DNA of 64,000 nt from contig NZ_JAOTEN010000002.1 in NCBI RefSeq assembly GCF_025628965.1, positions 310,001-374,000 on the forward strand, written 5' to 3'. This document shows positions 27,169 through 35,344 of this stretch, in pieces; position 1 is the first letter of the stretch, and each line of letters begins with the position of its first letter. This DNA comes from Chryseobacterium gilvum (GTDB lineage: Bacteria; Bacteroidota; Bacteroidia; Flavobacteriales; Weeksellaceae). The position numbers and the translations under genes are program-made. Under the pieces are notes generated by a model that was given only the letters and a program-made list of their open reading frames with translations, had not been told where the DNA came from and made no database searches.

Positions 27169-27843
27169 ATGAAGAATACGGTATTAAAAATTACAGCTAT
27201 TTTAAGTTTAACAACCGTTTTACTTAATTCTTGCGGACCAAAAGAAAACACTCCTTTAGTGTATTTCCCAGATATGTACTTTCCCGTAGCTTATGATCCA
27301 TTGATGAAAGCGCAGGATGCATATTCAGATCATGAGAACGAAATTCCTGCATTTGTAAAAAACAATGGCGCTACAGGTCTTTCTCCTGTAGAAGGTTCTG
27401 TTGCACAAAATAAAGATGGCATTTTTGAAGAAGATAAACTTCCAAAAAATCCGGATGAATACAACGCAGGATATGACGCTTCAAAAACAATGACTTCTTC
27501 ACCCTTGAATCCTGCTAATGCTGCAAAAGATATTGAAAGAGGTAAAATATTATTTGATCATACCTGTTCAGCATGTCACGGAACTGGTGGGGACGGACAA
27601 GGGCCAATCGTTCAGAGCGGAGCATATTCTGGTGTACCCAACTATGCCGACAGAGATATTACTGTAGGATCTGTTCATTATGTATTAACAAACGGTAGAA
27701 ACGCGATGGGATCTTACGCAGGGCAGCTTAACCCGGGAGATCGATGGAGAGTAGCCATGTATGTAATCAGTGCCTTCAAAAAGAATGCAGCACCTACAGC
27801 AGCTACATCCGCAAAAACAGATTCTACCGCAACTAAAAAATAA
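27169..27843 (+). CDS. actE: Alternative complex III subunit ActE, monohaem cytochrome c lipoprotein
   Basis: 224-residue lipoprotein; the signal peptide ends VLLNSC (Cys22). A class I cytochrome c domain (about 118-205) carries CSACHGTGGDGQGP, with the distal methionine probably in NAMGSYAGQL. It is the electron exit site of the complex or accepts from ActA. An Ala/Thr/Lys tail ends the protein. It begins one base after the actD stop. Confidence 0.92.
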   Translation: MKNTVLKITAILSLTTVLLNSCGPKENTPLVYFPDMYFPVAYDPLMKAQDAYSDHENEIPAFVKNNGATGLSPVEGSVAQNKDGIFEEDKLPKNPDEYNAGYDASKTMTSSPLNPANAAKDIERGKILFDHTCSACHGTGGDGQGPIVQSGAYSGVPNYADRDITVGSVHYVLTNGRNAMGSYAGQLNPGDRWRVAMYVISAFKKNAAPTAATSAKTDSTATKK

Positions 27844-27851
27844 GAAAAGAA

Positions 27852-29183
27852 ATGTATAGTTTTTCACCAAAATTAAAATCAACTTCTATTATACTTCTTG
27901 TTGTAGGTTTAATTCTATTCGGGATCGGTTTTTTCTTGAATAAAGGAATTACGACGGAAAGAATAGAACAAATGATGGAAGCAGTGCATTCTTCCGGACA
28001 TACAGCTCCTACTCACTCCAGTGAAATGGTGGGTCCGCAGGATCACGCCGCACATCTGGAGCATGCAACCATGCAGATTCACAATTCACCTTTGGCATCA
28101 CTTCATTTTGTAGCTATATTTTTCTTCGGAGTAAGCTGTGCAGTATTGTTTTTTTATTGTATTCAGCATGCAGCTCACGCAGGATGGCCAATTATTATTA
28201 CAAGAGTGATGGAAGCGATCGCTTCATATATTCCATACGGAGGTATTATCGTAGTGATATTGATGCTCTTGAATATTTTTCATCAGGGTCATTTATTCCA
28301 CTGGATGGATCCTGAATTGACAGACCCAAATTCTGCACATTTTGATGTTATTTTATTTGAAAAGAAACGATTCTTAAATATTCCTTTCTACGCTATCAGA
28401 ACGATTATCTATGTAGCCGGTGCATCATTCTTTTCATGGAAACTAAAAGCGCAGTCCAAGAAGGTAGATGACACAAAATCAAAAGTAGAATATCAAATGT
28501 TATACAGATGGGCAGTAGGATATATCGCATTCTTCGGATTTGCGTCTGCAGCTTGGGCATGGGACTGGTTGATGTCTATTGACCCGCACTGGTATTCTAC
28601 CATGTATATCTGGTATTCTATGGTAAGCTGTTTATCAAGCGGAATCGCGGTAATCATTTTATTAAGTGTCTACTTAAAGAAAAACGGATTTTTACCTCAG
28701 TTCAATGATAATCACCTTCACGATCTGGGCGTATTTCTTTTCGCTACAAGTATGCTTTGGACGTATACCTGGTTCGCACAGTTTATGCTTTATTGGTATG
28801 CGAATGTACCGGAAGAAGTAAACTATTTCTTCGGAAGATTCCAGCATTACGGGACAACATTTTTACCAATGCTCATCATCAACTTCCTTTTACCATTATT
28901 GGTATTGGTAAGCAGCAGCATCAAGAGAAATTACAAAGTCGTTACTACAATGGCTGTCGTAGTAATCTTGGGACACCTTCTGGATTACTTTAATATGGTA
29001 ATGCCGGGAACTGTAGGTCCTTTCTGGAAAACTCCTGAAATGCTCTTATTAATTGCAGGTTCAGTATTATTTATCGCGGGACTATTTATTTTTACAGTAA
29101 TGTCTGCATTATCAAAACTGAAATTAATTCCTACAGGAAACCCATTCCTTCACGAATCTGAAATTTATGAATATCCTTTCTAA
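27852..29183 (+). CDS. actF: Alternative complex III subunit ActF
   Basis: 443-residue integral membrane subunit with about ten helices, related to ActC. Recognisable parts include a His-rich periplasmic loop (about 45-75), MLYRWAVGYIAFFGFASAAW, the stretch DWLMSIDPHWYSTMY and WFAQFMLYWYANVPEEV, which is strongly conserved in this family. It ends the operon. A terminator follows at 29208, and the oxidase genes that often follow in related bacteria are not here. Confidence 0.92.
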   Translation: MYSFSPKLKSTSIILLVVGLILFGIGFFLNKGITTERIEQMMEAVHSSGHTAPTHSSEMVGPQDHAAHLEHATMQIHNSPLASLHFVAIFFFGVSCAVLFFYCIQHAAHAGWPIIITRVMEAIASYIPYGGIIVVILMLLNIFHQGHLFHWMDPELTDPNSAHFDVILFEKKRFLNIPFYAIRTIIYVAGASFFSWKLKAQSKKVDDTKSKVEYQMLYRWAVGYIAFFGFASAAWAWDWLMSIDPHWYSTMYIWYSMVSCLSSGIAVIILLSVYLKKNGFLPQFNDNHLHDLGVFLFATSMLWTYTWFAQFMLYWYANVPEEVNYFFGRFQHYGTTFLPMLIINFLLPLLVLVSSSIKRNYKVVTTMAVVVILGHLLDYFNMVMPGTVGPFWKTPEMLLLIAGSVLFIAGLFIFTVMSALSKLKLIPTGNPFLHESEIYEYPF

Positions 29184-29207
29184 GGTTTTGTAACAAAATA
29201 AAAAACG

Positions 29208-29235
29208 AAAAGACTGATTGTTAAGATCAGTCTTT
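29208..29235 (+). terminator. act operon terminator
   Basis: AAAAGACTGAT (29208-29218) and ATCAGTCTTTT (29225-29235), followed by a long T-run. Confidence 0.9.
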
Positions 29236-29277
29236 TTTTTTATTAAATAATGTGATTAAAAACTAATATCTGAAACC

Positions 29278-30294
29278 ATGAAAAAAACATACCTGCTTAC
29301 ATTACTGTTTGTATTATTCTTAAATTTTCTAAACGCACAAACCATCACTTTTGTTTCCGAAAAAACCAATACACCGCTACCCAAAGTTTCTGTTTTTGGA
29401 AAAGATGGAAGCGTTTTAGCATTTTCTGATATAGACGGGAAAATTGACAAGAAATTACTCACGCCTGACCAGGAGAAATTTCAGTTGGTGTATGATAATT
29501 TTCCGGTAGCAAAGCTTTCGTATTCAGACTTTGATAAAAATATAATAAAGATAAACGATCGCGTAAAAGACATTGAAACAGTCGTCATTAAAAATAATAA
29601 GCCCGCAAAATATGTTTTTATCAAAGGGAACTTTAATACCTATGTCACCGTCAACAATAAACTTAACTGTTACGCAGACGGAATTGTAACCTACATTTTC
29701 GACAATAAAACCAAAAAATTAAAAAGCACGAATATTGAGCAGTATAGAATATACCGGTTGAAAGAAGCGGGCACGGAAAAGAAACAGGTCGGTTTATGGG
29801 ATTATGGTTCCTCTTTAGAGGTTCCTAAAATGAAAAATGTAGGAAATATAGATGATTACAAGAAAAAAAATATGAAGTACAAAGAACTGAAAAGTGAGCA
29901 CAAAGACGAAGTAGAACTTTCAGGGGAATATCTGCAGGAAAAAGAATTTGCCCTTTTTGGATACCGGTTTTTTGATGTTCGCGGAATTTTAAATATCGCT
30001 TTTGAAAAAGATTCTGAAAAAACACTCAGAGATCTTTTAGAATACAACGAAATACGTTTTTTAAAATTAAAGCATAAAAGTGAACCCAACTATAATCAGA
30101 TCATCTCGTATATCAACTTCTACTCTACTGAGCTCGACTTTAAAAATGATGATTACATCGATAAAGTAAAATTTGACACAGATAACAGCAACTACAGCAC
30201 AAAATTCTGGCAGAACTCATCGTTCCCGAATATGCAGATTATTTTCAGCTCATTTTTTAAAGATGACCTGAAAGAGCTTGAAAATAAAAAATAA
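29278..30294 (+). CDS. Exported protein with N-terminal carboxypeptidase-regulatory-like domain, function unknown
   Basis: 338 residues. A signal peptide ends LNFLNAQ (21). Residues 22-85 resemble the CarboxypepD_reg-like beta-sandwich that opens many Bacteroidetes outer-membrane proteins: FVSEKTNTPLPKVSVFGKDG then FSDIDGKIDKKLL. The remaining 250 residues are Lys-rich and not recognised, and no TonB barrel follows. Starts 43 bases after the act terminator and is separated from the next gene by a promoter box, so probably monocistronic. Confidence 0.6.
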   Translation: MKKTYLLTLLFVLFLNFLNAQTITFVSEKTNTPLPKVSVFGKDGSVLAFSDIDGKIDKKLLTPDQEKFQLVYDNFPVAKLSYSDFDKNIIKINDRVKDIETVVIKNNKPAKYVFIKGNFNTYVTVNNKLNCYADGIVTYIFDNKTKKLKSTNIEQYRIYRLKEAGTEKKQVGLWDYGSSLEVPKMKNVGNIDDYKKKNMKYKELKSEHKDEVELSGEYLQEKEFALFGYRFFDVRGILNIAFEKDSEKTLRDLLEYNEIRFLKLKHKSEPNYNQIISYINFYSTELDFKNDDYIDKVKFDTDNSNYSTKFWQNSSFPNMQIIFSSFFKDDLKELENKK

Positions 30295-30319
30295 AAAACT
30301 CTATTCATAAAGGTTTTAC

Positions 30320-30327
30320 TAAATTTG
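30320..30327 (+). promoter_or_regulatory. Promoter -7 box of the lipoprotein-apt operon
   Basis: TAAATTTG, 16 bases before the ATG at 30344. Confidence 0.5.
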
Positions 30328-30343
30328 CATCAAATCATAAAAA

Positions 30344-31516
30344 ATGAAAAAGCTTACTTTGCTTCTTATTTTAAGTCTGCTTGTGTTTACATCATGTAAA
30401 AAAGACCATGTAGATGCGACCAGTACACAGACTTTACAGACCAGCATCAATGATATGGCGTCAAGCCTTAATACCATTCAGCAGATAAAATTCAACGAGG
30501 CGCTTTATATTTTAAAAACGTTCGGGGTAGAAGCTGAAGGAGATGTTGCAGAACTTAAAGCTTTGGGACAGTTGATCAACGGTAAGAAAGTTCCCGAAAT
30601 CCTGTCAATGGCCGATCAGGTAGCACAGAAAAACGGAATCGATTGGGCAAGTACAGCGCCGCCATCATTAGGCGAAATGAATATCTTCGGCGACGATAAA
30701 GCTAAAGAAAGCGACCCTAATGACATCAGAGCAAACTCACTAAGCGTGATCACAACTTTATCCGGCGACACCGGAAACGGCCCTACTTCTATGCAGATTA
30801 TACCAAGACTTGTAGATAATGCAGGAAAACCAATCGCATTTACAGGAGCTGCTCTGGAAACTACATTAGAAGTATACAGCAATGGTGTAAAACTTTCCAC
30901 TGCGAGAAATCTGATGCAGGATAATAATTTCCGAGGCTTTAATCTACGATTCTCATCGTTGATGGCATCTAAAATTGCAGATAATAAAATTGATGTTACC
31001 GTTTCCGTTAAAACAACGCGAAAAACTTATAAAATGTCTAAAATCGGGTTAGAAGTAAACCCTTCTGCTCTGAAAGTGCCTGAAGTTCCGAAAACAGATT
31101 CTACAACAGTCATTGAAGATCCTAATGCAATTATTGATCCCAATAATCCTACAGGGACCGTTACAGATCCGGCTGCAGTAATACCTCCTAAATCTCCGGT
31201 AGCAGATCCTAAAAATACCGTCACTAAATTTTTAAGCAATGTAAGTTCCCAGAACCTCAAAGCTGCCTTTGACGCTTCAAGCAATCCAAGCTGGGGAAGT
31301 TATGAGTCATTCTCAAACCCTACTTCAGGTTTTGGATCTGTAAAAAATGTAAGTGTAAAAAACATCACCAACAATGGAACCAATGCCAATAATGCAAGCG
31401 TAAGCGCGACGTATGATGTAACCGACAAAAATGGTAAGATAACTTCGCTGAGAGCAACATTCGGGCTTAAAAACGTCAATGGAGAATGGAAAATCTCCAG
31501 CTATAAAATCAACTAA
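30344..31516 (+). CDS. Predicted lipoprotein with helical N-terminal domain and NTF2-like C-terminal domain
   Basis: 390 residues, signal peptide MKKLTLLLILSLLVFTSC (Cys18). Residues 25-110 look helical and recall DUF6694-type lipoproteins (ASSLNTIQQIKFNEALYIL). A beta-rich middle follows, then a Pro/Asp/Thr-rich linker (about 240-290). The C-terminal 100 residues end in NGKITSLRATFGLKNVNGE and WKISSY, typical of DUF4878/NTF2-like domains. Family labels are from memory and tentative. It is 7 bases upstream of apt and probably cotranscribed with it. Confidence 0.6.
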   Translation: MKKLTLLLILSLLVFTSCKKDHVDATSTQTLQTSINDMASSLNTIQQIKFNEALYILKTFGVEAEGDVAELKALGQLINGKKVPEILSMADQVAQKNGIDWASTAPPSLGEMNIFGDDKAKESDPNDIRANSLSVITTLSGDTGNGPTSMQIIPRLVDNAGKPIAFTGAALETTLEVYSNGVKLSTARNLMQDNNFRGFNLRFSSLMASKIADNKIDVTVSVKTTRKTYKMSKIGLEVNPSALKVPEVPKTDSTTVIEDPNAIIDPNNPTGTVTDPAAVIPPKSPVADPKNTVTKFLSNVSSQNLKAAFDASSNPSWGSYESFSNPTSGFGSVKNVSVKNITNNGTNANNASVSATYDVTDKNGKITSLRATFGLKNVNGEWKISSYKIN

Positions 31517-31523
31517 TTCTAAA

Positions 31524-32060
31524 ATGGCTTCACAGGAACTCATCAGCAAGCTCGAAAATACCATTGAAAACATTGCCGACTTCCCGATTCCCGGAATACA
31601 GTTTAAGGATATTTCACCTATTTTTCTTGATCCTCAATTGTATGAAGAAGTCATCGAAGATCTGGTTGCATTCAGCAAAGGAAAAATAGACGCTGTTTGC
31701 GGAATCGAAAGCCGTGGATATCTCTTTGGGATTGCTATTGCCGTAGCCTTGCAAGTTCCTTTCATCCTGATCAGGAAAAAAGGCAAACTGCCGCCGCCGC
31801 TTGTTTCAGAAAAATATGATCTGGAGTACGGAAGCGCAGAAATCGAAACGCGCAAAGGCCAGATCAAAAAAGGTCAGCGGATTTTAATTCACGATGATCT
31901 TCTAGCAACCGGCGGAACTACTGAAGCCGCTGCAAAATTAGTTAAGAAGCAAGGCGCAAAAGTAGTGCAGTTCAGTTTTCTCATAGGACTAAAGGATTTA
32001 AAAGGGGAAGAAAGGCTGAAAAGATTTAATGCGGAAATATATCATACCCTGGAATATTAA
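31524..32060 (+). CDS. apt: Adenine phosphoribosyltransferase
   Basis: Purine salvage: adenine plus PRPP to AMP. The 178-residue product begins MASQELISKLENTIENI at 31524; the frame opens 45 bases earlier inside the preceding gene but that part is not conserved. Motifs: FPIPGIQFKDISPIF, GIESRGYLFG, RKKGKLPPP, and the PRPP loop ILIHDDLLATGGTTEAA. Normal length and all catalytic parts present. Confidence 0.95.
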   Translation: MASQELISKLENTIENIADFPIPGIQFKDISPIFLDPQLYEEVIEDLVAFSKGKIDAVCGIESRGYLFGIAIAVALQVPFILIRKKGKLPPPLVSEKYDLEYGSAEIETRKGQIKKGQRILIHDDLLATGGTTEAAAKLVKKQGAKVVQFSFLIGLKDLKGEERLKRFNAEIYHTLEY

Positions 32061-32154
32061 TTTTATTATCCGTTCATAATCAATATAATTTTAATTAAAA
32101 AATATACGGTTTATAAAGAATTGATATTTGATTCAATAATAAATGCAAAGTATT

Positions 32155-32184
32155 TTGTAAATCACTCAGAAACAATTAAATTTG
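32155..32184 (+). promoter_or_regulatory. Full promoter TTG-N19-TAAATTTG before the TPR-ribH operon
   Basis: TTG at 32155-32157 and TAAATTTG at 32177-32184 are separated by exactly 19 bases, the flavobacterial consensus. The start codon is 21 bases further on. Confidence 0.75.
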
Positions 32185-32205
32185 CAATTCAATTTTTAAG
32201 AATTT

Positions 32206-32913
32206 ATGGCAAAGTTGGGAAAGAATGCTCCAAATGAGCAAGAAGGTAAGGAAACAGTGGAATTTTTTAAAGACCTCGACAGAGAAGCTTTAAACACAGA
32301 AAGATTCCTTGAAAGATATGCAAAACCATTGGGTATCGCTTTTGGGGTTTTAGTATTGGGAGTTTTAGGCTTTTTCGGATATCAGCAGTTTGTAGTGGCT
32401 CCAAAAAATACGGAAGCGGTAAAAACATATCTTGCAGCACAGAAAAACCTTACAGAAGGTAAAGACAAAGAAGCGCTTGGTGGGAAATCTGCGGCTAATC
32501 CCGGGTTTTTAGGAACTTACAATGAGTATCCTTCTACAAAAGTGGGCAAGCTTTCTGCATATAACGCTGGTCTATTAAAATTTAAAGAGGGAAAATTTCA
32601 GGAAGCATATGATCTTTTAGATAAATTTTCTTCAGATAATAAAACATTAATGGCCATGAAATTCGGCGCAATGGCAGATGCACAATCAGGATTAAATAAG
32701 AATGACGAAGCTTTGGCATTGCTGGACAAAGCAGCTGCTGCATCCAGTGATCCTTATACCTCTTATTTTTTCACAAGAAAAGCAGGGATTTTAGCTTTGG
32801 GGATGAAGAAAAAAGCAGATGCTAAAAAATACTTCGCAACCATTGATGAAAAGTTCCAGGACTACGATAACGGAATGTCTGATTCTTATATTGAAATGAC
32901 TAAATATTACTAA
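32206..32913 (+). CDS. Membrane-anchored tetratricopeptide-repeat protein (YfgM-like)
   Basis: 235 residues: an N-terminal cytoplasmic stretch of about 40, one membrane helix (GIAFGVLVLGVLGFFGYQQF, about 43-63) and TPR-like helical hairpins in the periplasmic part (LSAYNAGLLKFKEGKFQEAY; FGAMADAQSGLNKNDEALAL). The shape matches YfgM/BamB-neighbour proteins that assist envelope protein folding; the specific role is unproven. The stop is 2 bases before ribH, so the two are cotranscribed. Confidence 0.75.
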   Translation: MAKLGKNAPNEQEGKETVEFFKDLDREALNTERFLERYAKPLGIAFGVLVLGVLGFFGYQQFVVAPKNTEAVKTYLAAQKNLTEGKDKEALGGKSAANPGFLGTYNEYPSTKVGKLSAYNAGLLKFKEGKFQEAYDLLDKFSSDNKTLMAMKFGAMADAQSGLNKNDEALALLDKAAAASSDPYTSYFFTRKAGILALGMKKKADAKKYFATIDEKFQDYDNGMSDSYIEMTKYY

Positions 32914-32915
32914 AC

Positions 32916-33431
32916 ATGGCAACAGTTAATCTTTCAGATTACAAGCCACTTGATATAACCAATGCCGAAGATTTTTCTATCGGCATTGTTTTTTCGGAGT
33001 GGAATGATTTTGTAACCCATAATCTACGCGATGCAGCATTGGAAATTCTTAAAAAAGAAGGGGTAAAACCGGAAAACATTCGGGTATTTTCTGTTCCGGG
33101 TGCTTTTGAGCTTAATTATGCAAGCATGCAGCTTTGTAAGGAACGCAGGTTTGACGCAGTAATTTCCATAGGATGTGTAATCAGAGGCGAAACGCCGCAT
33201 TTTGACTTTGTATGTGATGCCGTTGCGCAAGGCATTAAAGACTGTAACATTCTTACAGACACCCCTACTATTTTCTGTGTATTAACGGATGATACCAAAG
33301 AACAATCGATTGCCAGAAGCGGCGGTGATCTTGGAAATAAAGGCGTGGAAGCTGCTGTAACGGCTCTAAGCATGATCAATTTTAAGCGAAATCTTTCAGA
33401 CAAAAAAGGAAATATCGGGTTTGGAAAATAA
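32916..33431 (+). CDS. ribH: 6,7-dimethyl-8-ribityllumazine synthase
   Basis: Penultimate riboflavin enzyme; condenses the pyrimidinedione with dihydroxybutanone phosphate and assembles into capsid-like shells or pentamers. The 171-residue product has FSEWNDFVTHNL, VPGAFELNYA (substrate site), GCVIRGETPHFDFVCDAV with the catalytic His, and a C-terminal LTDDTKEQSIARSGGDLGNKG. Length normal. Confidence 0.95.
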   Translation: MATVNLSDYKPLDITNAEDFSIGIVFSEWNDFVTHNLRDAALEILKKEGVKPENIRVFSVPGAFELNYASMQLCKERRFDAVISIGCVIRGETPHFDFVCDAVAQGIKDCNILTDTPTIFCVLTDDTKEQSIARSGGDLGNKGVEAAVTALSMINFKRNLSDKKGNIGFGK

Positions 33432-33450
33432 CTAAATCTATATTAAATAC

Positions 33451-33476
33451 AAAAGGAGCTTTTTACAGCTCCTTTT
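33451..33476. terminator. Bidirectional terminator
   Basis: AAAAGGAGCT (33451-33460) and AGCTCCTTTT (33467-33476) around a six-base loop, between convergent genes. The stop codon of the minus-strand gene (33463-33465) lies in the loop. Confidence 0.85.
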
Positions 33477-34623
33477 CTTTTATATGAATTTCATTATCAT
33501 CAATTAAATGAGGAATAAACCTGCTCTGATTATTGGTAATCAGATGGATACTTTCCCTGATTCCGATTCCTGCAGATTCCTGGCCAATCACCCAGCTTCC
33601 GATGACGGGATAATTGCCTTCAAAGTGGGGTAGCTCAAATAACTGTTGATAAATAAAGCCTTCTTTTCCGTAATCTCCATTATTTTCTTCTACTGCAACA
33701 TTATTTTTAAATATACTTACATTGGCTCCTTCTCTTGAATAAATCGGTTTTTTAACGAAATCTTTCAAACCTTTAGGCTCAAAATAACATTCCAATAAAT
33801 ACGGATGATCAGGAAACATTTCCCAGAGGACGGGTAAAATAGCCTTTGAGGAAAGAAGGATTTTCCAAACCGGCTCGATCCATTGAGACCTGAAATTATT
33901 TTTAATCAATCGATCCCCAAAACCGTCTTCCAGAATCCATTCGTAAGGATAGAGTTTAAAAATATATTCCATAATAGATCGGTCTCCGGCAATAAATTCT
34001 TCAATATCCTCTGTCCAGCCAATATCCTGAATGGGAATAAATTCTGTCTCAAAACCGGCTTGTGTAGCGCAATCTCTCATATATTCGACATTGGTTACAT
34101 CTTCAATATTGGTTAATGATGCAAAATAAATATAATGCGGATTCATGTATTTTTTAAGATATATCCAATAATCAACCAGCTTTTCATGAATAGAATTGAA
34201 CTGATCTTTATGAGGGAACATTTCCTGTAACCAATACCACTGGATCACAGAGGCTTCATACAAAGAAGTTGGCGTATCTGCATTGAATTCGAGCAGCTTC
34301 AAATGCTCGCCGTCAAAACCAAAATCAAACCTCCCGTAAACAGAAGGATGATCTTCTTCCCAGGTTGTAATGATATAGTTTCTAAATGATTCAGGAATAT
34401 TAAATCGATCCCAAAGGTTTTTCTCAATAACATACTCCACAGCCTGAAGGCACATTTGCCATAATTCAGTCGTTGCATTTTCTATTTTGTTGATTTCCTC
34501 TAATGAAAACTCGTAATAATGGCTTTCATCCCAATAAAGGCCTTCCAGAGAATGATACCCAAATCCAAGGTTTTCAAGTTTATGTTCCCAGTTTTTCCGG
34601 AATTGTGACGGTACTCTTTTCAT
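33463..34623 (-). CDS. Glutathionylspermidine-synthase-like ATP-grasp ligase (YgiC/YjfC type)
   Basis: 386-residue ATP-grasp amide ligase domain resembling the synthetase half of E. coli Gsp; the N-terminal amidase half is absent, as in YgiC/YjfC. Hallmarks: GRFDFGFDGEHLKLLEFN, ADTPTSLYEASVIQWYWL, the ATP/peptide site KPIYSREGANVSIF and the final GSWVIGQESAGIGIRES. Glutathione and spermidine are not known substrates of the YgiC group, so the acceptor is open. The start overlaps the stop of the upstream small lipoprotein (ATGA), which implies translational coupling and makes that protein a candidate partner or substrate. Confidence 0.9.
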   Translation of the reverse strand: MKRVPSQFRKNWEHKLENLGFGYHSLEGLYWDESHYYEFSLEEINKIENATTELWQMCLQAVEYVIEKNLWDRFNIPESFRNYIITTWEEDHPSVYGRFDFGFDGEHLKLLEFNADTPTSLYEASVIQWYWLQEMFPHKDQFNSIHEKLVDYWIYLKKYMNPHYIYFASLTNIEDVTNVEYMRDCATQAGFETEFIPIQDIGWTEDIEEFIAGDRSIMEYIFKLYPYEWILEDGFGDRLIKNNFRSQWIEPVWKILLSSKAILPVLWEMFPDHPYLLECYFEPKGLKDFVKKPIYSREGANVSIFKNNVAVEENNGDYGKEGFIYQQLFELPHFEGNYPVIGSWVIGQESAGIGIRESIHLITNNQSRFIPHLIDDNEIHIKEKEL

Positions 34624-34952
34624 GACGATGCTCTGAAACCACTTCTTCCCAATCCTCCTCTTACCACGCTTCCCTTGTAAGAACTTCTCCCGATATTAGA
34701 TTTTGCACTGATCGCATCGCTGTAATACCCTGTTCTTCGATAAGCGCCGTTGCTGAATGCACCATATGGACGAAATGCATGATACAACAAGAAACCGGTC
34801 ATAAAACCGTGCGATCTGGAGTAAGAAGCCGTTGTATCGGATCTCATATACACCTTTTTTTCGTTACTCCACTGGTCTTTTGGTGTTTCCTGAGAGCAGG
34901 CCGTAAGAATTCCGGTAACGAAAAGTAGTTTAATTGAACTTGATTTTTTCAT
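34620..34952 (-). CDS. Small lipoprotein coupled to the ATP-grasp gene (YgiB/UPF0323-like?)
   Basis: 110 residues. Lipoprotein signal peptide with LTAC (Cys19), a polar stretch, a short hydrophobic segment GFMTGFLLYHAF, then a Tyr/Arg/Gly/Ser-rich C-terminal third ending VVRGGLGRSGFRASS. The neighbour pattern small protein + YgiC-like ligase matches ygiB-ygiC of enterobacteria and related Bacteroidetes lipoproteins; sequence similarity to YgiB is weak by eye. Its start is fused to the previous stop (TAATG) and its stop to the next start (ATGA). Confidence 0.65.
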   Translation of the reverse strand: MKKSSSIKLLFVTGILTACSQETPKDQWSNEKKVYMRSDTTASYSRSHGFMTGFLLYHAFRPYGAFSNGAYRRTGYYSDAISAKSNIGRSSYKGSVVRGGLGRSGFRASS

Positions 34953-35278
34953 TACTGCACGGTTATATAAAATTCGTAATCTTTTTTTACCTTGGTGCTG
35001 TGCTCATTGCCTTTTTCGTCTTCCACAATCTGCAATGTATCGCCTAAATCCGGAATGGTATCTTTAGTGATGATCTCTCTGAAGAGTTTATTATTTTTCC
35101 AGATTTTATGTTTTGTAGTTAATACATCTGCGGAATCCATATGCTGCACAGAAAGCTCGGTTTCAATAGCAGATTTTTTATCGACATTTTTAACTTCATC
35201 TTCTTTTTCTTCTTTATCATTACAAGCTGTAACGCTTATCAACCCTAAAAATAAAAGGGCAATTTGAATTTTTCTCAC
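34952..35278 (-). CDS. Small predicted lipoprotein, function unknown
   Basis: From the GTG at 35278, 108 residues: signal peptide VRKIQIALLFLGLISVTAC (lipobox Cys19), then a charged region (NDKEEKEDEVKNVDKKS) and a beta-rich C-terminus ending KKDYEFYITVQ. An in-frame TTG at 35299 is excluded because it lies inside the TAATTTTG promoter box. First gene of the three-gene operon with the ATP-grasp ligase; it shares one base with the next gene. Confidence 0.6.
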   Translation of the reverse strand: MRKIQIALLFLGLISVTACNDKEEKEDEVKNVDKKSAIETELSVQHMDSADVLTTKHKIWKNNKLFREIITKDTIPDLGDTLQIVEDEKGNEHSTKVKKDYEFYITVQ

Positions 35279-35296
35279 TTTAATTGTAATTTTTGA

Positions 35297-35304
35297 CAAA
35301 ATTA
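35297..35304 (-). promoter_or_regulatory. Promoter -7 box of the lipoprotein/ATP-grasp operon
   Basis: The minus strand reads TAATTTTG, 18 bases before the GTG start. It decides the start codon by overlapping the alternative TTG. Confidence 0.5.
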
Positions 35305-35344
35305 TTATTTAAAATTTTAAATTTACACATAAAAATAATAAACA

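Noticed and set aside
29278..30294. TonB-dependent receptor, suggested by the carboxypeptidase-regulatory-like start
   Set aside because: The protein is only 338 residues, with no plug or barrel motifs.
35279..35299. TTG start for the first lipoprotein of the ATP-grasp operon
   Set aside because: It lies within the promoter box; the GTG at 35278 gives a standard lipoprotein signal peptide.
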